A model generated the notes under the pieces. It made no database searches, was not told the origin of the DNA, and saw only the letters and a list, made by a program, of their open reading frames with translations. Shown one piece after another: positions 1 to 8,880 of a stretch of 64,000 nt of DNA; position 1 is the stretch's first letter; the number at the start of each line of letters is the position of its first letter. The stretch is from NCBI GenBank assembly GCA_964419545.1, contig CAYQQU010000027.1, positions 5,608-69,607 of the forward strand. The letters are read 5' to 3'. A program made the position numbers and the translations under genes. Source of the stretch: CAYQQU01 sp964419545. Lineage in GTDB: Bacteria > Bacteroidota > Bacteroidia > Chitinophagales > Saprospiraceae.

Positions 1-2
1 CC

Positions 3-959
<957 letters not shown>

Positions 960-971
960 TTCTCAACGTCC

Positions 972-1021
972 GGGCGCCGCTTGTTTTCGGGGCGCCCCAC
1001 CCTAAGCCTAGAAAAGCTAGG
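972..1021 (+). terminator. Possible secA terminator (two hairpins, weak T tail)
   Basis: A 7-bp stem GGGCGCC/GGCGCCC (972-978 with 991-997) is followed by a second hairpin CCTAG-AAAAG-CTAGG (1007-1021). A short T run (ATTTTTG) lies about 10 bases further on. Placement just after secA suits transcription termination, but neither stem is directly followed by Ts. Confidence 0.3.
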
Positions 1022-1150
1022 GAGAAATGGATTTTTGTAATATATTGCGTGCGCTTTTTACTATAGTGCGAAACGACCCCTGAATGGGCGCCCCGTCCGG
1101 GCTCCCGGGCCGCTTCGAGACCAAAAATACCTAATAACAAAGCGCATCTG

Positions 1151-1795
1151 ATGAACCTGGCGAGTTTCATTGACCATACCCTGCTGCGACCGGACTGTAC
1201 GCTCGAAGATATCCAGCGCGTTTGTCGGGAGGCGGAACAACATGGCTTCGCCGCCGTTTGCATCCCGCCTTTTTACGTGAAAAAAGCGGCCGACCTGCTG
1301 GCCGAAACGCCGGTCAAGGTGGCTACGGTGATCGGCTTTCCCATGGGCTATTCGGCTACGCCGGCCAAGGTGGAGGAGATCAAAAGAGCCGTAGACGACG
1401 GCGCCCACGAGGTAGACGTAGTCGTTAACCTGTGCGCCCTGAAAAGCGGCAACTGGAACTACGTGCGCAACGACATCGATAGCGTAACCACCGCCGTGCA
1501 CCTCAAAGGGCGGCGCGTAAAGATCATTCTCGAAACCGGCATCCTCACGCCCGAAGAAACGACCCGCGTCTGCGAGATCTGCCTGGAAGTGAAACCCGAC
1601 TTCGTCAAGACCTGCACCGGCTTCAACGGCGGCGGGGCTACCCTGGAAGCGGTCGCCCGGCTCCGCGAAGCCGTCACGGATCAGATCAAAATCAAAGCTT
1701 CGGGCGGCATACGCACCCATGCCGAGGCGCTTGCCTTCATCGAAGCCGGAGCAGCCCGGCTGGGAAGTTCGGCCGGGGCGGCGCTGCTGCAATAA
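1151..1795 (+). CDS. deoC: Deoxyribose-phosphate aldolase
   Basis: DeoC cleaves 2-deoxyribose-5-phosphate to glyceraldehyde-3-phosphate and acetaldehyde in the cytoplasm during deoxynucleoside salvage. The 214-residue protein is a normal-length class I aldolase TIM barrel. It has the N-terminal signature IDHTLLRPDCT, the VVNLCALKSGNW segment, the Schiff-base lysine in FVKTCTGF (about residue 151), and the second conserved lysine in IKASGGIRT (about residue 180). The ATG at 1151 gives the canonical N-terminus MNLASFIDHTLL. It stands alone between secA and the SPOR gene; a plausible promoter for the next genes lies just after its stop. Confidence 0.97.
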   Translation: MNLASFIDHTLLRPDCTLEDIQRVCREAEQHGFAAVCIPPFYVKKAADLLAETPVKVATVIGFPMGYSATPAKVEEIKRAVDDGAHEVDVVVNLCALKSGNWNYVRNDIDSVTTAVHLKGRRVKIILETGILTPEETTRVCEICLEVKPDFVKTCTGFNGGGATLEAVARLREAVTDQIKIKASGGIRTHAEALAFIEAGAARLGSSAGAALLQ

Positions 1796-1830
1796 ACTGA
1801 ATATAAGCCCTTTTTCTCCGCTGCGAATCC

Positions 1831-1838
1831 TATCTTTG
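1831..1838 (+). promoter_or_regulatory. Candidate promoter -7 element upstream of SPOR-rodA
   Basis: TATCTTTG is a perfect match to the Bacteroidota -7 consensus TAnnTTTG, 39 bases before the SPOR gene ATG, in the short gap after deoC. No clear TTG/TTTG -33 box is present at the usual 19-nt spacing, only a T run at 1811-1815. Confidence 0.35.
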
Positions 1839-1877
1839 TCGGTAATACTACCAGTTTTGCGTGAACGTTATGCTATC

Positions 1878-2279
1878 ATGAAAAGAATTTTCTTCGTTAT
1901 CTGCTTTTTATCCGGCATGGCCGGCTTCGCGAAAGCTCAGAACATCGATATCGACGAACCGCGATCCATCGAAAGCATGATGGATCGCTTCACCGAGATC
2001 AATCGCGCCAAGCAATACGTCAACGGCTGGCGGGTGCAGGTGCTTGCCACCCCCGACCGGCGGCGGCTGGAAGAAGCGCTGCGCAGCTTCCGGATCCGCT
2101 ATCCCAAGGTTTCGTCCGACTGGGTGCACTCCAACCCCTATTACAAGCTGCGCGCCGGTGCTTTTGCGACGCGCCTCGAAGCTTTGCGCCTTTTGCACAT
2201 TTTGAAAGAAGATTATCCGGGGGCTTACCTGGTGCGCGACAATCAGGTGAAACCGGAAGAGTTGGTTTTTAATTATTGA
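1878..2279 (+). CDS. Secreted SPOR-domain protein
   Basis: A 133-residue exported protein. An N-terminal signal peptide (MKRIFFVICFLSGMAGFAKA, cleaved before QN) is followed by a short linker and one SPOR-type repeat, visible as WRVQVLATPDRRRLEEALR and YKLRAGAFATRLEALRLL. SPOR domains bind denuded peptidoglycan glycan at division sites, which fits the next gene, rodA. The frame is open back to 1719 inside deoC, but the ATG at 1878 is preferred because it begins a clean signal peptide and lies after the deoC stop. Its stop overlaps the TTG candidate start of rodA, implying coupling. The specific function is unknown; a role in cell-wall growth is inferred from domain and neighbour. Confidence 0.85.
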   Translation: MKRIFFVICFLSGMAGFAKAQNIDIDEPRSIESMMDRFTEINRAKQYVNGWRVQVLATPDRRRLEEALRSFRIRYPKVSSDWVHSNPYYKLRAGAFATRLEALRLLHILKEDYPGAYLVRDNQVKPEELVFNY

Positions 2280-3706
2280 AAAACATGGGGTACCGGAAGC
2301 GATCGCGGCTTAAGTCGATCGACTGGACTACTTTTTCCATCTTTTTGGGGTTGATCGCGGTCGGCTGGCTGATGATCTTTACAGTGGGCTACGAAGACGG
2401 CGAAGCCTATAAAGGAGGGCTGGCGGCGTTCCTGCGAACGCCCGCGGGGAAGCAGACCATCTGGATCGGCATCTCTTTCATCGTCTTCTGGTTTATCATA
2501 CTTATCGATTACAAGTTCTGGCAGACGTTTGCCTATCCCATCTACTTCATTTCCCTGGGGCTGCTGGTGGCGGTTCTGTTCTTCGGGATCACCATCAAGG
2601 GGGCCACTTCCTGGTTCTCCTTCGGCGGTTTTTCCTTTCAGCCTTCGGAGGTCGCCAAGTTCGGGACCTGCCTGGCGATGTCCAGCTACCTGAGTTCTTT
2701 CAGCACCCAGCTCAAAAACCTGCAGTCGCAGTTGCTGGCCGCGCTTTTGTTTTTGGGGCCGATGCTGTTGATCCTCCTGCAGCCCGACGCCGGGTCGGCC
2801 CTGGTGTTTATTTCTTTCCTCATCGTCTTATACCGGGCGGGGTTGTCCGGCGCCTATTACCTGGTCGGTTTTTTTACCATCGCCGTCCTCCTCGTCAGCC
2901 TGGTGACGCGCCCCGTTTTTGTCATACTTTTCCTGATCTGGGGGGCGATCCTGATGATGGCCGCCAGCACGAAAGAAAAGCGCAACTACTGGCTTCTGAG
3001 CGCTTTTACCCTGGGCGTCATCGCCTTTATCGCCACCCGCTTCGGGTTTATCCGGGAGACGTTCTTCGCTTCGGCCGGGCTGCTCCTGGTCTTCGGCATA
3101 TACCTCCTGGCGCTCGGCAACCAGACGCGCCTGCTGGGCGGGCTGACAGCCGCGCTGGTGCTGGGCGGCGGCCTGTCGGTGCTCGCCAATTACGCCTTCA
3201 ACAACGTGCTGCAGCCGCACCAGCAGGACCGGATCAATGTCTGGCTGCGCCCCGATCAGTGCGATCCGCAGGGCGCCCTCTACAACGTCCTGCAATCCAA
3301 AATGGCGATCGGCTCGGGCGGCTGGAAAGGGAAAGGCTTCCTGAACGGCACGATGACCAAACTGAACTACGTGCCCGAACAATCGACCGACTTCATCTTT
3401 TGCACCGTCGGGGAAGAACAGGGCTTTATCGGCAGTTTTGCGGTGATCGCGCTCTTTTTACTGCTCCTGGTCCGGCTCACCATCATCGCCGAACGGCAGC
3501 GGTTTTCTTTCTCGCGCTACTACGCCTACTGCGTGGCGGGCATCATTTTTGTCCACTTTTTTATCAACATCGGCATGACCATGGGGCTGATGCCGATCAT
3601 CGGCATTCCCCTGCCTTTTATCAGCAAAGGCGGCTCCTCCCTGCTGGGCTTTTCGATCATGATCGCCGTCTTGCTGAAACTGGATAGCAGCCGCTACCGG
3701 ATCTGA
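2276..3706 (+). CDS. rodA: Rod-shape-determining protein RodA (SEDS peptidoglycan glycosyltransferase)
   Basis: RodA polymerises lipid II into glycan strands during lateral wall growth, partnered with a class B PBP. The 476-residue protein is a polytopic SEDS family member with about ten or more hydrophobic segments. Diagnostic pieces are QPSEVAKFG (TM4 region), LLQPDAGSALVF, and the C-terminal block FIFCTVGEEQGFIGS, followed by MGLMPIIGIPLPFISKGGSS. The catalytic Asp candidate is in QPDAGSA. The start is either TTG at 2276, overlapping the SPOR gene stop, or ATG at 2285. It is somewhat longer than typical RodA because of a loop expansion around residues 200-280, common in Bacteroidota. It is probably co-transcribed with the SPOR gene; tgt follows after 23 bp. 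Confidence 0.95.
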   Translation: MKNMGYRKRSRLKSIDWTTFSIFLGLIAVGWLMIFTVGYEDGEAYKGGLAAFLRTPAGKQTIWIGISFIVFWFIILIDYKFWQTFAYPIYFISLGLLVAVLFFGITIKGATSWFSFGGFSFQPSEVAKFGTCLAMSSYLSSFSTQLKNLQSQLLAALLFLGPMLLILLQPDAGSALVFISFLIVLYRAGLSGAYYLVGFFTIAVLLVSLVTRPVFVILFLIWGAILMMAASTKEKRNYWLLSAFTLGVIAFIATRFGFIRETFFASAGLLLVFGIYLLALGNQTRLLGGLTAALVLGGGLSVLANYAFNNVLQPHQQDRINVWLRPDQCDPQGALYNVLQSKMAIGSGGWKGKGFLNGTMTKLNYVPEQSTDFIFCTVGEEQGFIGSFAVIALFLLLLVRLTIIAERQRFSFSRYYAYCVAGIIFVHFFINIGMTMGLMPIIGIPLPFISKGGSSLLGFSIMIAVLLKLDSSRYRI

Positions 3707-3729
3707 CTGCTTCCGAAACCAGGAAAACC

Positions 3730-4863
3730 GTGTTCACTTTTCAATTACAGCATACCGATCCGCAAAGCAAGGCCCGCGCCGGCCGGATCGAGACCGGCCA
3801 CGGCGCTATCGAAACGCCTATCTTCATGCCGGTGGGAACAGTGGGCAGCGTCAAGGCCGTACACCAACGCGAGCTGGAGGAAGACATCGGCGCCCAGATC
3901 ATCCTGGGCAATACGTACCACCTGTACCTGCGGCCGGGGCTGGACGTGCTGGCCGCCGCCGGCGGATTGCATCGCTTCAACGGCTGGCGCCGGCCTATCC
4001 TGACCGATAGCGGCGGCTACCAGGTGTACTCGCTGGCCCACCGCCGGAAGATCGACGAAGAAGGCGTTACTTTTCAGTCGCACATCGACGGCTCCCGCCA
4101 TTTTTTCACCCCCGAAAAAGCGGTCGAGATCCAACGCGTGATCGGCGGCGACATCATCATGGCGTTCGACGAATGCCCGCCCTATCCCAGCGAATACGCC
4201 TACGCCCGCGAATCGATGGAGCTTACGCACCGCTGGCTGGGACGCTGCGTTGAGTATTTCGACCGGACACAGGGGCATTACGGGTATGAGCAGACCTTGT
4301 TCCCCATCGTCCAGGGCAGTACGTTTACCGACCTGCGCGTGGCTTCGGCGGAAAAGATCGCCTCCTTCGACCGGTCCGGCAATGCCATCGGCGGCCTGTC
4401 GGTGGGCGAACCCGAAGACGAGCTCTACCGCCTCACCGAATTGGTCTGCAATGTACTGCCCGCCGATAAACCCCGCTACCTGATGGGCGTCGGCACACCG
4501 GTCAATATCCTGGAATGCATCGCGCTGGGCGTGGATATGTTCGACTGCGTCCTGCCTACCCGCAACGCGCGGCACGGGATGCTCTTCACCGCGCAGGGCG
4601 TCATCAATATCAAAAACGCCAAGTGGAAAGACGATTTCAGCGCGATCGACCCCGACGGGGCGTGCCCCGCCAGCCGTTTTTACACCAAAGCCTACCTGCG
4701 CCACCTCATGCACAGTAAAGAGCTGCTCGGCCCCCAGATCGCCAGCCTGCACAACCTGAGCTTTTTTCTGTGGCTGGTTAAGGAAGCCCGCCGCCGCATC
4801 CGGGCCGGCGATTTTCTGACCTGGAAAAATCAGATGGTCCCGCAGCTGAGCCGGCGGCTGTGA
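3730..4863 (+). CDS. tgt: tRNA-guanine(34) transglycosylase
   Basis: Tgt exchanges guanine-34 of GUN-anticodon tRNAs for preQ1 on the route to queuosine. The 377-residue protein has the full barrel signature: TPIFMPVGTVGSVKAV, the catalytic-region LTDSGGYQVYSLA, MAFDECPPYPS, GGLSVGEP and the RNA-binding CVLPTRNARHGMLFT containing the nucleophile Asp region. The start is GTG at 3730, giving MFTFQLQHTDPQS, aligned with the family N-terminus. Notably the C-terminal zinc site that normally reads CxCxxC here reads CPASRF, so only the first Cys is kept before TKAYLRHL. Orientation matches rodA upstream and the LptF/G permease downstream. Confidence 0.96.
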   Translation: MFTFQLQHTDPQSKARAGRIETGHGAIETPIFMPVGTVGSVKAVHQRELEEDIGAQIILGNTYHLYLRPGLDVLAAAGGLHRFNGWRRPILTDSGGYQVYSLAHRRKIDEEGVTFQSHIDGSRHFFTPEKAVEIQRVIGGDIIMAFDECPPYPSEYAYARESMELTHRWLGRCVEYFDRTQGHYGYEQTLFPIVQGSTFTDLRVASAEKIASFDRSGNAIGGLSVGEPEDELYRLTELVCNVLPADKPRYLMGVGTPVNILECIALGVDMFDCVLPTRNARHGMLFTAQGVINIKNAKWKDDFSAIDPDGACPASRFYTKAYLRHLMHSKELLGPQIASLHNLSFFLWLVKEARRRIRAGDFLTWKNQMVPQLSRRL

Positions 4864-4923
4864 AGCGGAAAAAGGGCAGGGTTTATGCATCTATTCCCGG
4901 GAAAGGGACGTTATGATTAAACT

Positions 4924-6012
4924 ATGTTAAAGAAGCTCGACTGGTACATCGTCGGTAAATTTATGCGGACCTTTTTCTTCACGGTCCTCATCTTCACTAT
5001 GATCTCCGTGATCATCGACTTCAGCGAAAAAGTCGAGGATTTTATCGAAGAACCGATCACGCTGAAGGAGATCCTGATCGACTATTATCCCAACTTCATC
5101 CTCTTCATCGACGGCCTGCTCTGGCCGTTGTTTACGCTGATCTCGGTGATCTTCTTCACCTCCCGCATGGCCTACAATTCCGAGATCATCTCCATCTTCA
5201 ACGCGGGCGTGAGCTACAGCCGCCTGATGGTGCCTTACCTGGTCGGGGCGGCTATCCTTACCGGCCTCAACCTGGCCGGGAACCACTACTACATCCCCGA
5301 AGGCAGTAAAAAAAGGCTGGATATCACCCATACTTACATCTGGCGGGATAACGACAAGGGCAAGACCCGGGACGTCCACATGTTCGTGGCGCCCGACACC
5401 AAAGTCTACATACAAAACTACCGCAAGCGCGACAGCTCGGCCCGCGACCTGCGCATCGAGCGCTTCCGCAACGACGAGCTGGTATATGTGCTCAAAGCCA
5501 GCCTGGCCCAGTGGCAGGGACCGCCCGACCGCTGGCGCCTGCGCGACTACGAGATCCGGCATTTCGACGGGATGTACGAGAGCCTCGTGGTGGGGCGCGG
5601 CCTCCAGATGGATACGACCATCGCTCTGACACCGCAGGATTTCGTCGACTACAAAGAGCAGGAGTCTATGATGACCACCTGGGAACTGCGGGACTACATC
5701 GCGCTGCAACAACGGCGCGGCGTCGGAAACACCCGCCGCTATCTCATCGAGTTGCACCGGCGCACGGCCGAGCCGTTTACCATCTTTATCCTGACCATCC
5801 TGGGCATGTCGATCGCTTCGCGCAAAGTGCGGGGCGGCATGGGGCTGCATCTGGCCGTGGGCGTGGGGCTGGGCGCCATTTTTATTTTCCTCTCGCGCTT
5901 TTCCATCGTCTTCGCTACCGGCGAAGCCCTGCCCGTACTGGTAGGCATCTGGATCCCGAATATCGTTTTTGGCCTGATCACGTTGTTTCTGATCTGGCGG
6001 GCGCAGAAGTAG
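4924..6012 (+). CDS. LptF/LptG (YjgP/YjgQ) family permease
   Basis: Inner-membrane permease of the LptB2FG type, which extracts lipopolysaccharide from the inner membrane and feeds it to the LptC-A-D bridge. The 362-residue protein shows the family layout: N-terminal membrane helices (KLDWYIVGKFMRTFFF, then residues 50-120), a periplasmic beta-jellyroll region (about residues 125-260), and C-terminal helices including TIFILTILGMSIASRKVRGG. The length is usual. It is not possible from sequence alone to say whether it is the LptF or LptG partner. It follows tgt after 60 bp on the same strand, a common Bacteroidota arrangement. A palindromic element lies directly after its stop. Confidence 0.93.
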   Translation: MLKKLDWYIVGKFMRTFFFTVLIFTMISVIIDFSEKVEDFIEEPITLKEILIDYYPNFILFIDGLLWPLFTLISVIFFTSRMAYNSEIISIFNAGVSYSRLMVPYLVGAAILTGLNLAGNHYYIPEGSKKRLDITHTYIWRDNDKGKTRDVHMFVAPDTKVYIQNYRKRDSSARDLRIERFRNDELVYVLKASLAQWQGPPDRWRLRDYEIRHFDGMYESLVVGRGLQMDTTIALTPQDFVDYKEQESMMTTWELRDYIALQQRRGVGNTRRYLIELHRRTAEPFTIFILTILGMSIASRKVRGGMGLHLAVGVGLGAIFIFLSRFSIVFATGEALPVLVGIWIPNIVFGLITLFLIWRAQK

Positions 6013-6021
6013 CAGCGGTAT

Positions 6022-6193
6022 GGCTAGTGGTCTGTCAAGTGTAAATTTTCGGGTTGAATATGAGCGTATTTTGCGGCTAATCGAGGCGGAGGTTCCCGCG
6101 CATAGCGGGCTATGTAAGGGGTTCTCCAACGAAGAGTAGGCGCAAAAGACGCCGCAGGCAACCCGAAGTATTAGCCTTGACGGACCACTAGCC
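6022..6193. repeat. 172-bp palindromic, MITE/REP-like intergenic element
   Basis: Terminal inverted repeats GGCTAGTGGTCTGTCAAG (6022-6039) and CTTGACGGACCACTAGCC (6176-6193) match in 17 of 18 positions. Symmetry continues inwards: TTCGGGTTG (6048-6056) pairs with CAACCCGAA (6159-6167), GCGTATTTTGCG (6064-6075) pairs with CGCAAAAGACGC (6141-6152) with one mismatch, and the apex is CATAGC-GG-GCTATG (6101-6114). The unit has no ORF and fills the gap between two convergent genes, so it could fold as one long cruciform or RNA hairpin. It resembles a non-autonomous mobile or REP-type repeat; no second full copy was seen in the window. Confidence 0.75.
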
Positions 6194-6257
6194 CGTCTCC
6201 TGAGAGACCCGGGTGAAAATGCAAAATGGAAAAAGTGACCCTGAACCCATCTTCCCA

Positions 6258-8498
6258 CTACTCCTTCAGTATCCACCGGATCAGCACGGGGATCAGCAGA
6301 AAGTCGCTGATCAGGGCGCTGAAGAGCGTCAGGCTGATGAGCAGGCCGATGGTGACGCTGGGCGGGTGGATGGAGAAAAGCATCACCAGGAATCCGAAGA
6401 AAAGGATGACGGTAGTGAGCACGATCGCTTTTCCGGTTTCCGTAAACGTAATGCGCAGCGAATCCTCGATGCCGAGCCCTTTGGCGCGGGCCAGCTTGTA
6501 TTTGCTGAGGAAGTGGATGGTGTCGTCGACGGCGATGCCGAAGATCACGGCGAAGACGATCGAGACGCCCGCCTCCAGCTCAATGCCCAGGAAGCCGAGC
6601 AGGGCCCCGGCGAGGAGCAGCGGAACGACGTTGGGGATCAGGGAAATGAAAAGCATCTTGGCATTGCGGAACAGCAGGGCCATCAGCAGGCTGACGATCA
6701 GGATGGCCATGCCCAGGCCCTGGATCAGGCTGCGCCGCACGTATTCCGAATTTTTATCGACGATGAGGCCGGTGCCGGTACGCTGAAATATGGCGATGTC
6801 GGGATCGGTATTTTCGGCGATCCAGTTGTCGATGCGGGCGCCGAGCACCTTGATCGAGTCGGCGCCGATATCGTTGAGCCGGGAGGTGATGCGGGCCTTT
6901 TTGCGATCTTCGCTGATCAGCACGTTGACGCTCATATCCGGGATGCGGGAAGTGAGCTGTCGGTAGCGGTTGAATTCCTTTTCGCTGGCGGGCAGGGCGT
7001 AGGCTTCGGTGCGGTTGTTGGCGAACATCTGATTGATGCTCTTGTATACGGCCGTGATGGAAGCGACGGCCTGTACGGAAGAGAACTGCCGGATGTAGTC
7101 TTCCACCTTGGCGATCTGTTCGACCACCTCAAAATCATCGGCCTCGTAGCCCTCCTGGGCATAGACGGCGATCTCCATGGGGCGGAAACCGCTGAGCTCC
7201 CGCTCGAAGAAAAGAAAATCTTCGGTGATCTTGCGCCCGATCGGCATATTGTTGATGATGTTGTAGTTGGTGGTGATCATCGAAATGCCCCAGAAGCTCA
7301 GTCCGAGCATCACCACCCCGCCGATCGCGATCTGTCGGGGGTAATTGCGGGTAAACTCGTAGCACCAGATCATCGCCTTTTCCCAGGCCGCCTGTCCGCG
7401 ACCGAGTTTGATGATCTGAGGAGTGTTGAACCAGGTGAGCACCGCCGTGGTGAACAGGATGACCGTAACGAAAGCGATGAGCACGCCCAGCGCAGCGTTG
7501 AGCCCGAAGTCGCGAATCGGGCCGATGCGGCTGGTGAGCAAAGAGGCAAAACCAATGGCCGTCGTGATGGACGTCAGCAGCGTCGCCAGGCCGATCTCCC
7601 GGATGGTGTTGCGGATGGCGTCGCGGCGGGTAAGGCCTTTGCGTAACTCATCGACGTATTTGGACATGATGTGGATGACGTCGGAAGTGCCGACGATGAT
7701 CATCAGCACCGGGTACAGCGCCGCCATCGCGCTCAATTCCCGGCCAAAGCCTCCGAGGAAGCCCATAAACAACAGCATGCCCAGCGCGATCGACACCAGG
7801 GCGACTGCGATGCCCCACGCCCGCCGGAAGATCAGGAACATCACGATGGTCACCAGAATGCCGGAAACCAGGGCCGAGACGAGCACTTCGCGGATCTGCA
7901 TCTTCACCAGCTCCCGCTGGAAGTAGGGACGTCCGAGAAAATGGTGCTCCTCAAAATCGTAATTGCTGAGGAGGGCTTCCATGCCGGACATAAACTCGCG
8001 GGCTTGTTCGAGCTGTATCCCGTCGATCATCTTGATAAACACGACCATGGTGCGCGCGTCGGGGGTGATGAGGTTGCGGACGAAGCGCTCGTCCTGGAGC
8101 AGGCGTTCCTTATCGCGCTCGTAAAACTCGGGCTGCTCGATGTGAATAGCGGGAACGGTGGTGAATCCGAAAGGCGTTTTGACCGGGTAACCGAATTTGG
8201 TGAGCGACTGGCTGGCCTGTACGTAGGGCAGGCTGCGGGTGGCAACGGAAAAATCGTGAAACTGCTCCAGAAATTCCTGATCGAAGACGCCCGCCTCGCG
8301 ACGAATGGCCACGAGCATAAAGTTGTCGTCGGTCTCGAACGATTCCGTGAATTCCCGGAAAAACTCGAGGTCTTCGTCTCCATCCGGAAAAAACTGTTCG
8401 AAGTCGAATACGAATTTCAGCTGCGTCAGCTGGTAGGCGCTGACGGCGGCTAATATGGCAAAAAGAATCACCGAAATGACCCGTGGCGTTGGACGCAT
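6258..8498 (-). CDS. RND superfamily (MMPL/HAE3-type) exporter
   Basis: A predicted inner-membrane exporter with the duplicated RND layout: TM1 (VISVILFAILAAVSAYQL), a periplasmic loop, five membrane helices, then a second TM7-loop-TM8-12 unit. Proton-relay type helices are visible as IVGTSDVIHIMSKYVDEL in the first half and FGIAVDDTIHFLSKYKLA in the second, each with the Asp and His typical of sterol-sensing/MMPL domains. At roughly 745 residues it matches the HAE3 subfamily, which moves hydrophobic compounds or lipids. The frame extends to an ATG at 8567, but the ATG at 8498 sits immediately before TM1 and is preferred. Cargo is unknown. It is convergent with the LptF/G-type gene and divergent from the OmpA gene. 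Confidence 0.9.
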   Translation of the reverse strand: MRPTPRVISVILFAILAAVSAYQLTQLKFVFDFEQFFPDGDEDLEFFREFTESFETDDNFMLVAIRREAGVFDQEFLEQFHDFSVATRSLPYVQASQSLTKFGYPVKTPFGFTTVPAIHIEQPEFYERDKERLLQDERFVRNLITPDARTMVVFIKMIDGIQLEQAREFMSGMEALLSNYDFEEHHFLGRPYFQRELVKMQIREVLVSALVSGILVTIVMFLIFRRAWGIAVALVSIALGMLLFMGFLGGFGRELSAMAALYPVLMIIVGTSDVIHIMSKYVDELRKGLTRRDAIRNTIREIGLATLLTSITTAIGFASLLTSRIGPIRDFGLNAALGVLIAFVTVILFTTAVLTWFNTPQIIKLGRGQAAWEKAMIWCYEFTRNYPRQIAIGGVVMLGLSFWGISMITTNYNIINNMPIGRKITEDFLFFERELSGFRPMEIAVYAQEGYEADDFEVVEQIAKVEDYIRQFSSVQAVASITAVYKSINQMFANNRTEAYALPASEKEFNRYRQLTSRIPDMSVNVLISEDRKKARITSRLNDIGADSIKVLGARIDNWIAENTDPDIAIFQRTGTGLIVDKNSEYVRRSLIQGLGMAILIVSLLMALLFRNAKMLFISLIPNVVPLLLAGALLGFLGIELEAGVSIVFAVIFGIAVDDTIHFLSKYKLARAKGLGIEDSLRITFTETGKAIVLTTVILFFGFLVMLFSIHPPSVTIGLLISLTLFSALISDFLLIPVLIRWILKE

Positions 8499-8567
8499 AG
8501 TTGCAGAATTGGCGTAGTTAATTGCCGAACGGCGGCCGCCTCGCTGAGCGTGCGCTTTGTTTGGCAT

Positions 8568-8865
8568 TCAAAAAACCATCGGAGCGGCTGAATGTTTAAA
8601 ACGGGCGCGGAAAGTTGCCGGGCGCCGCTATCCTTCGCAATAGATACGAGCATGTTTGGAGCTTGCTTCTATTGCAAATCAACAGGTTAGGAACCCGTCG
8701 TCAAGATAAAATGCTCATTTACCCCGGTAAACCGCGATTCTCGGTTTGGCAGTAAGCATTTTTTAATTCGCAGCGCGTAGGCGCAAGCTATTGGTAGATG
8801 GTTTCTTTTATCTTCATTTTTTCATACCTTAAGTAGGTAAAATTCCGTTTGTGTAGGGAGAAAAA
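8568..8865. other. Divergent intergenic region with a dispersed repeat and a hairpin
   Basis: No credible gene is seen here. The region holds a 53-bp repeat (8651-8703) whose inverted relative lies at 16060-16112. Directly after it is a potential hairpin with outer arms ATGCT/AGCAT (8711-8715, 8755-8759) and inner arms AAACCG/CGGTTT (8729-8734, 8742-8747). Promoters for the exporter (minus) and the OmpA gene (plus) should lie here, but no convincing -33/-7 pair was found. Confidence 0.5.
8651..8703 (+). repeat. 53-bp dispersed repeat, copy A
   Basis: Matches the reverse complement of 16060-16112 at about 43 of 53 positions, including the identical 12-mer CATGTTTGGAGC and a 26-base block ATCAACAG.TTAGGAACC.GTCGTCA with two differences. 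Both copies are intergenic. Nature unknown; a regulatory site or a decayed mobile element are both possible. Confidence 0.6.
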
Positions 8866-8880
8866 GTGACATCGCCATTA

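Noticed and set aside
3745..4890. Minus-strand open frame of 381 residues over tgt
   Set aside because: Shadow of tgt; no recognisable domain and the plus strand is certain.
4927..6276. Minus-strand open frame of 449 residues over the LptF/G-type gene
   Set aside because: Antisense shadow running through the palindromic element; no motif and biased composition.
6213..7646. Long plus-strand open frame (477 residues) inside the RND exporter
   Set aside because: It is the antisense shadow of a GC-rich gene: composition is rich in Asp/Gly/Arg/His without any known motif, while the minus strand encodes a clear RND protein.
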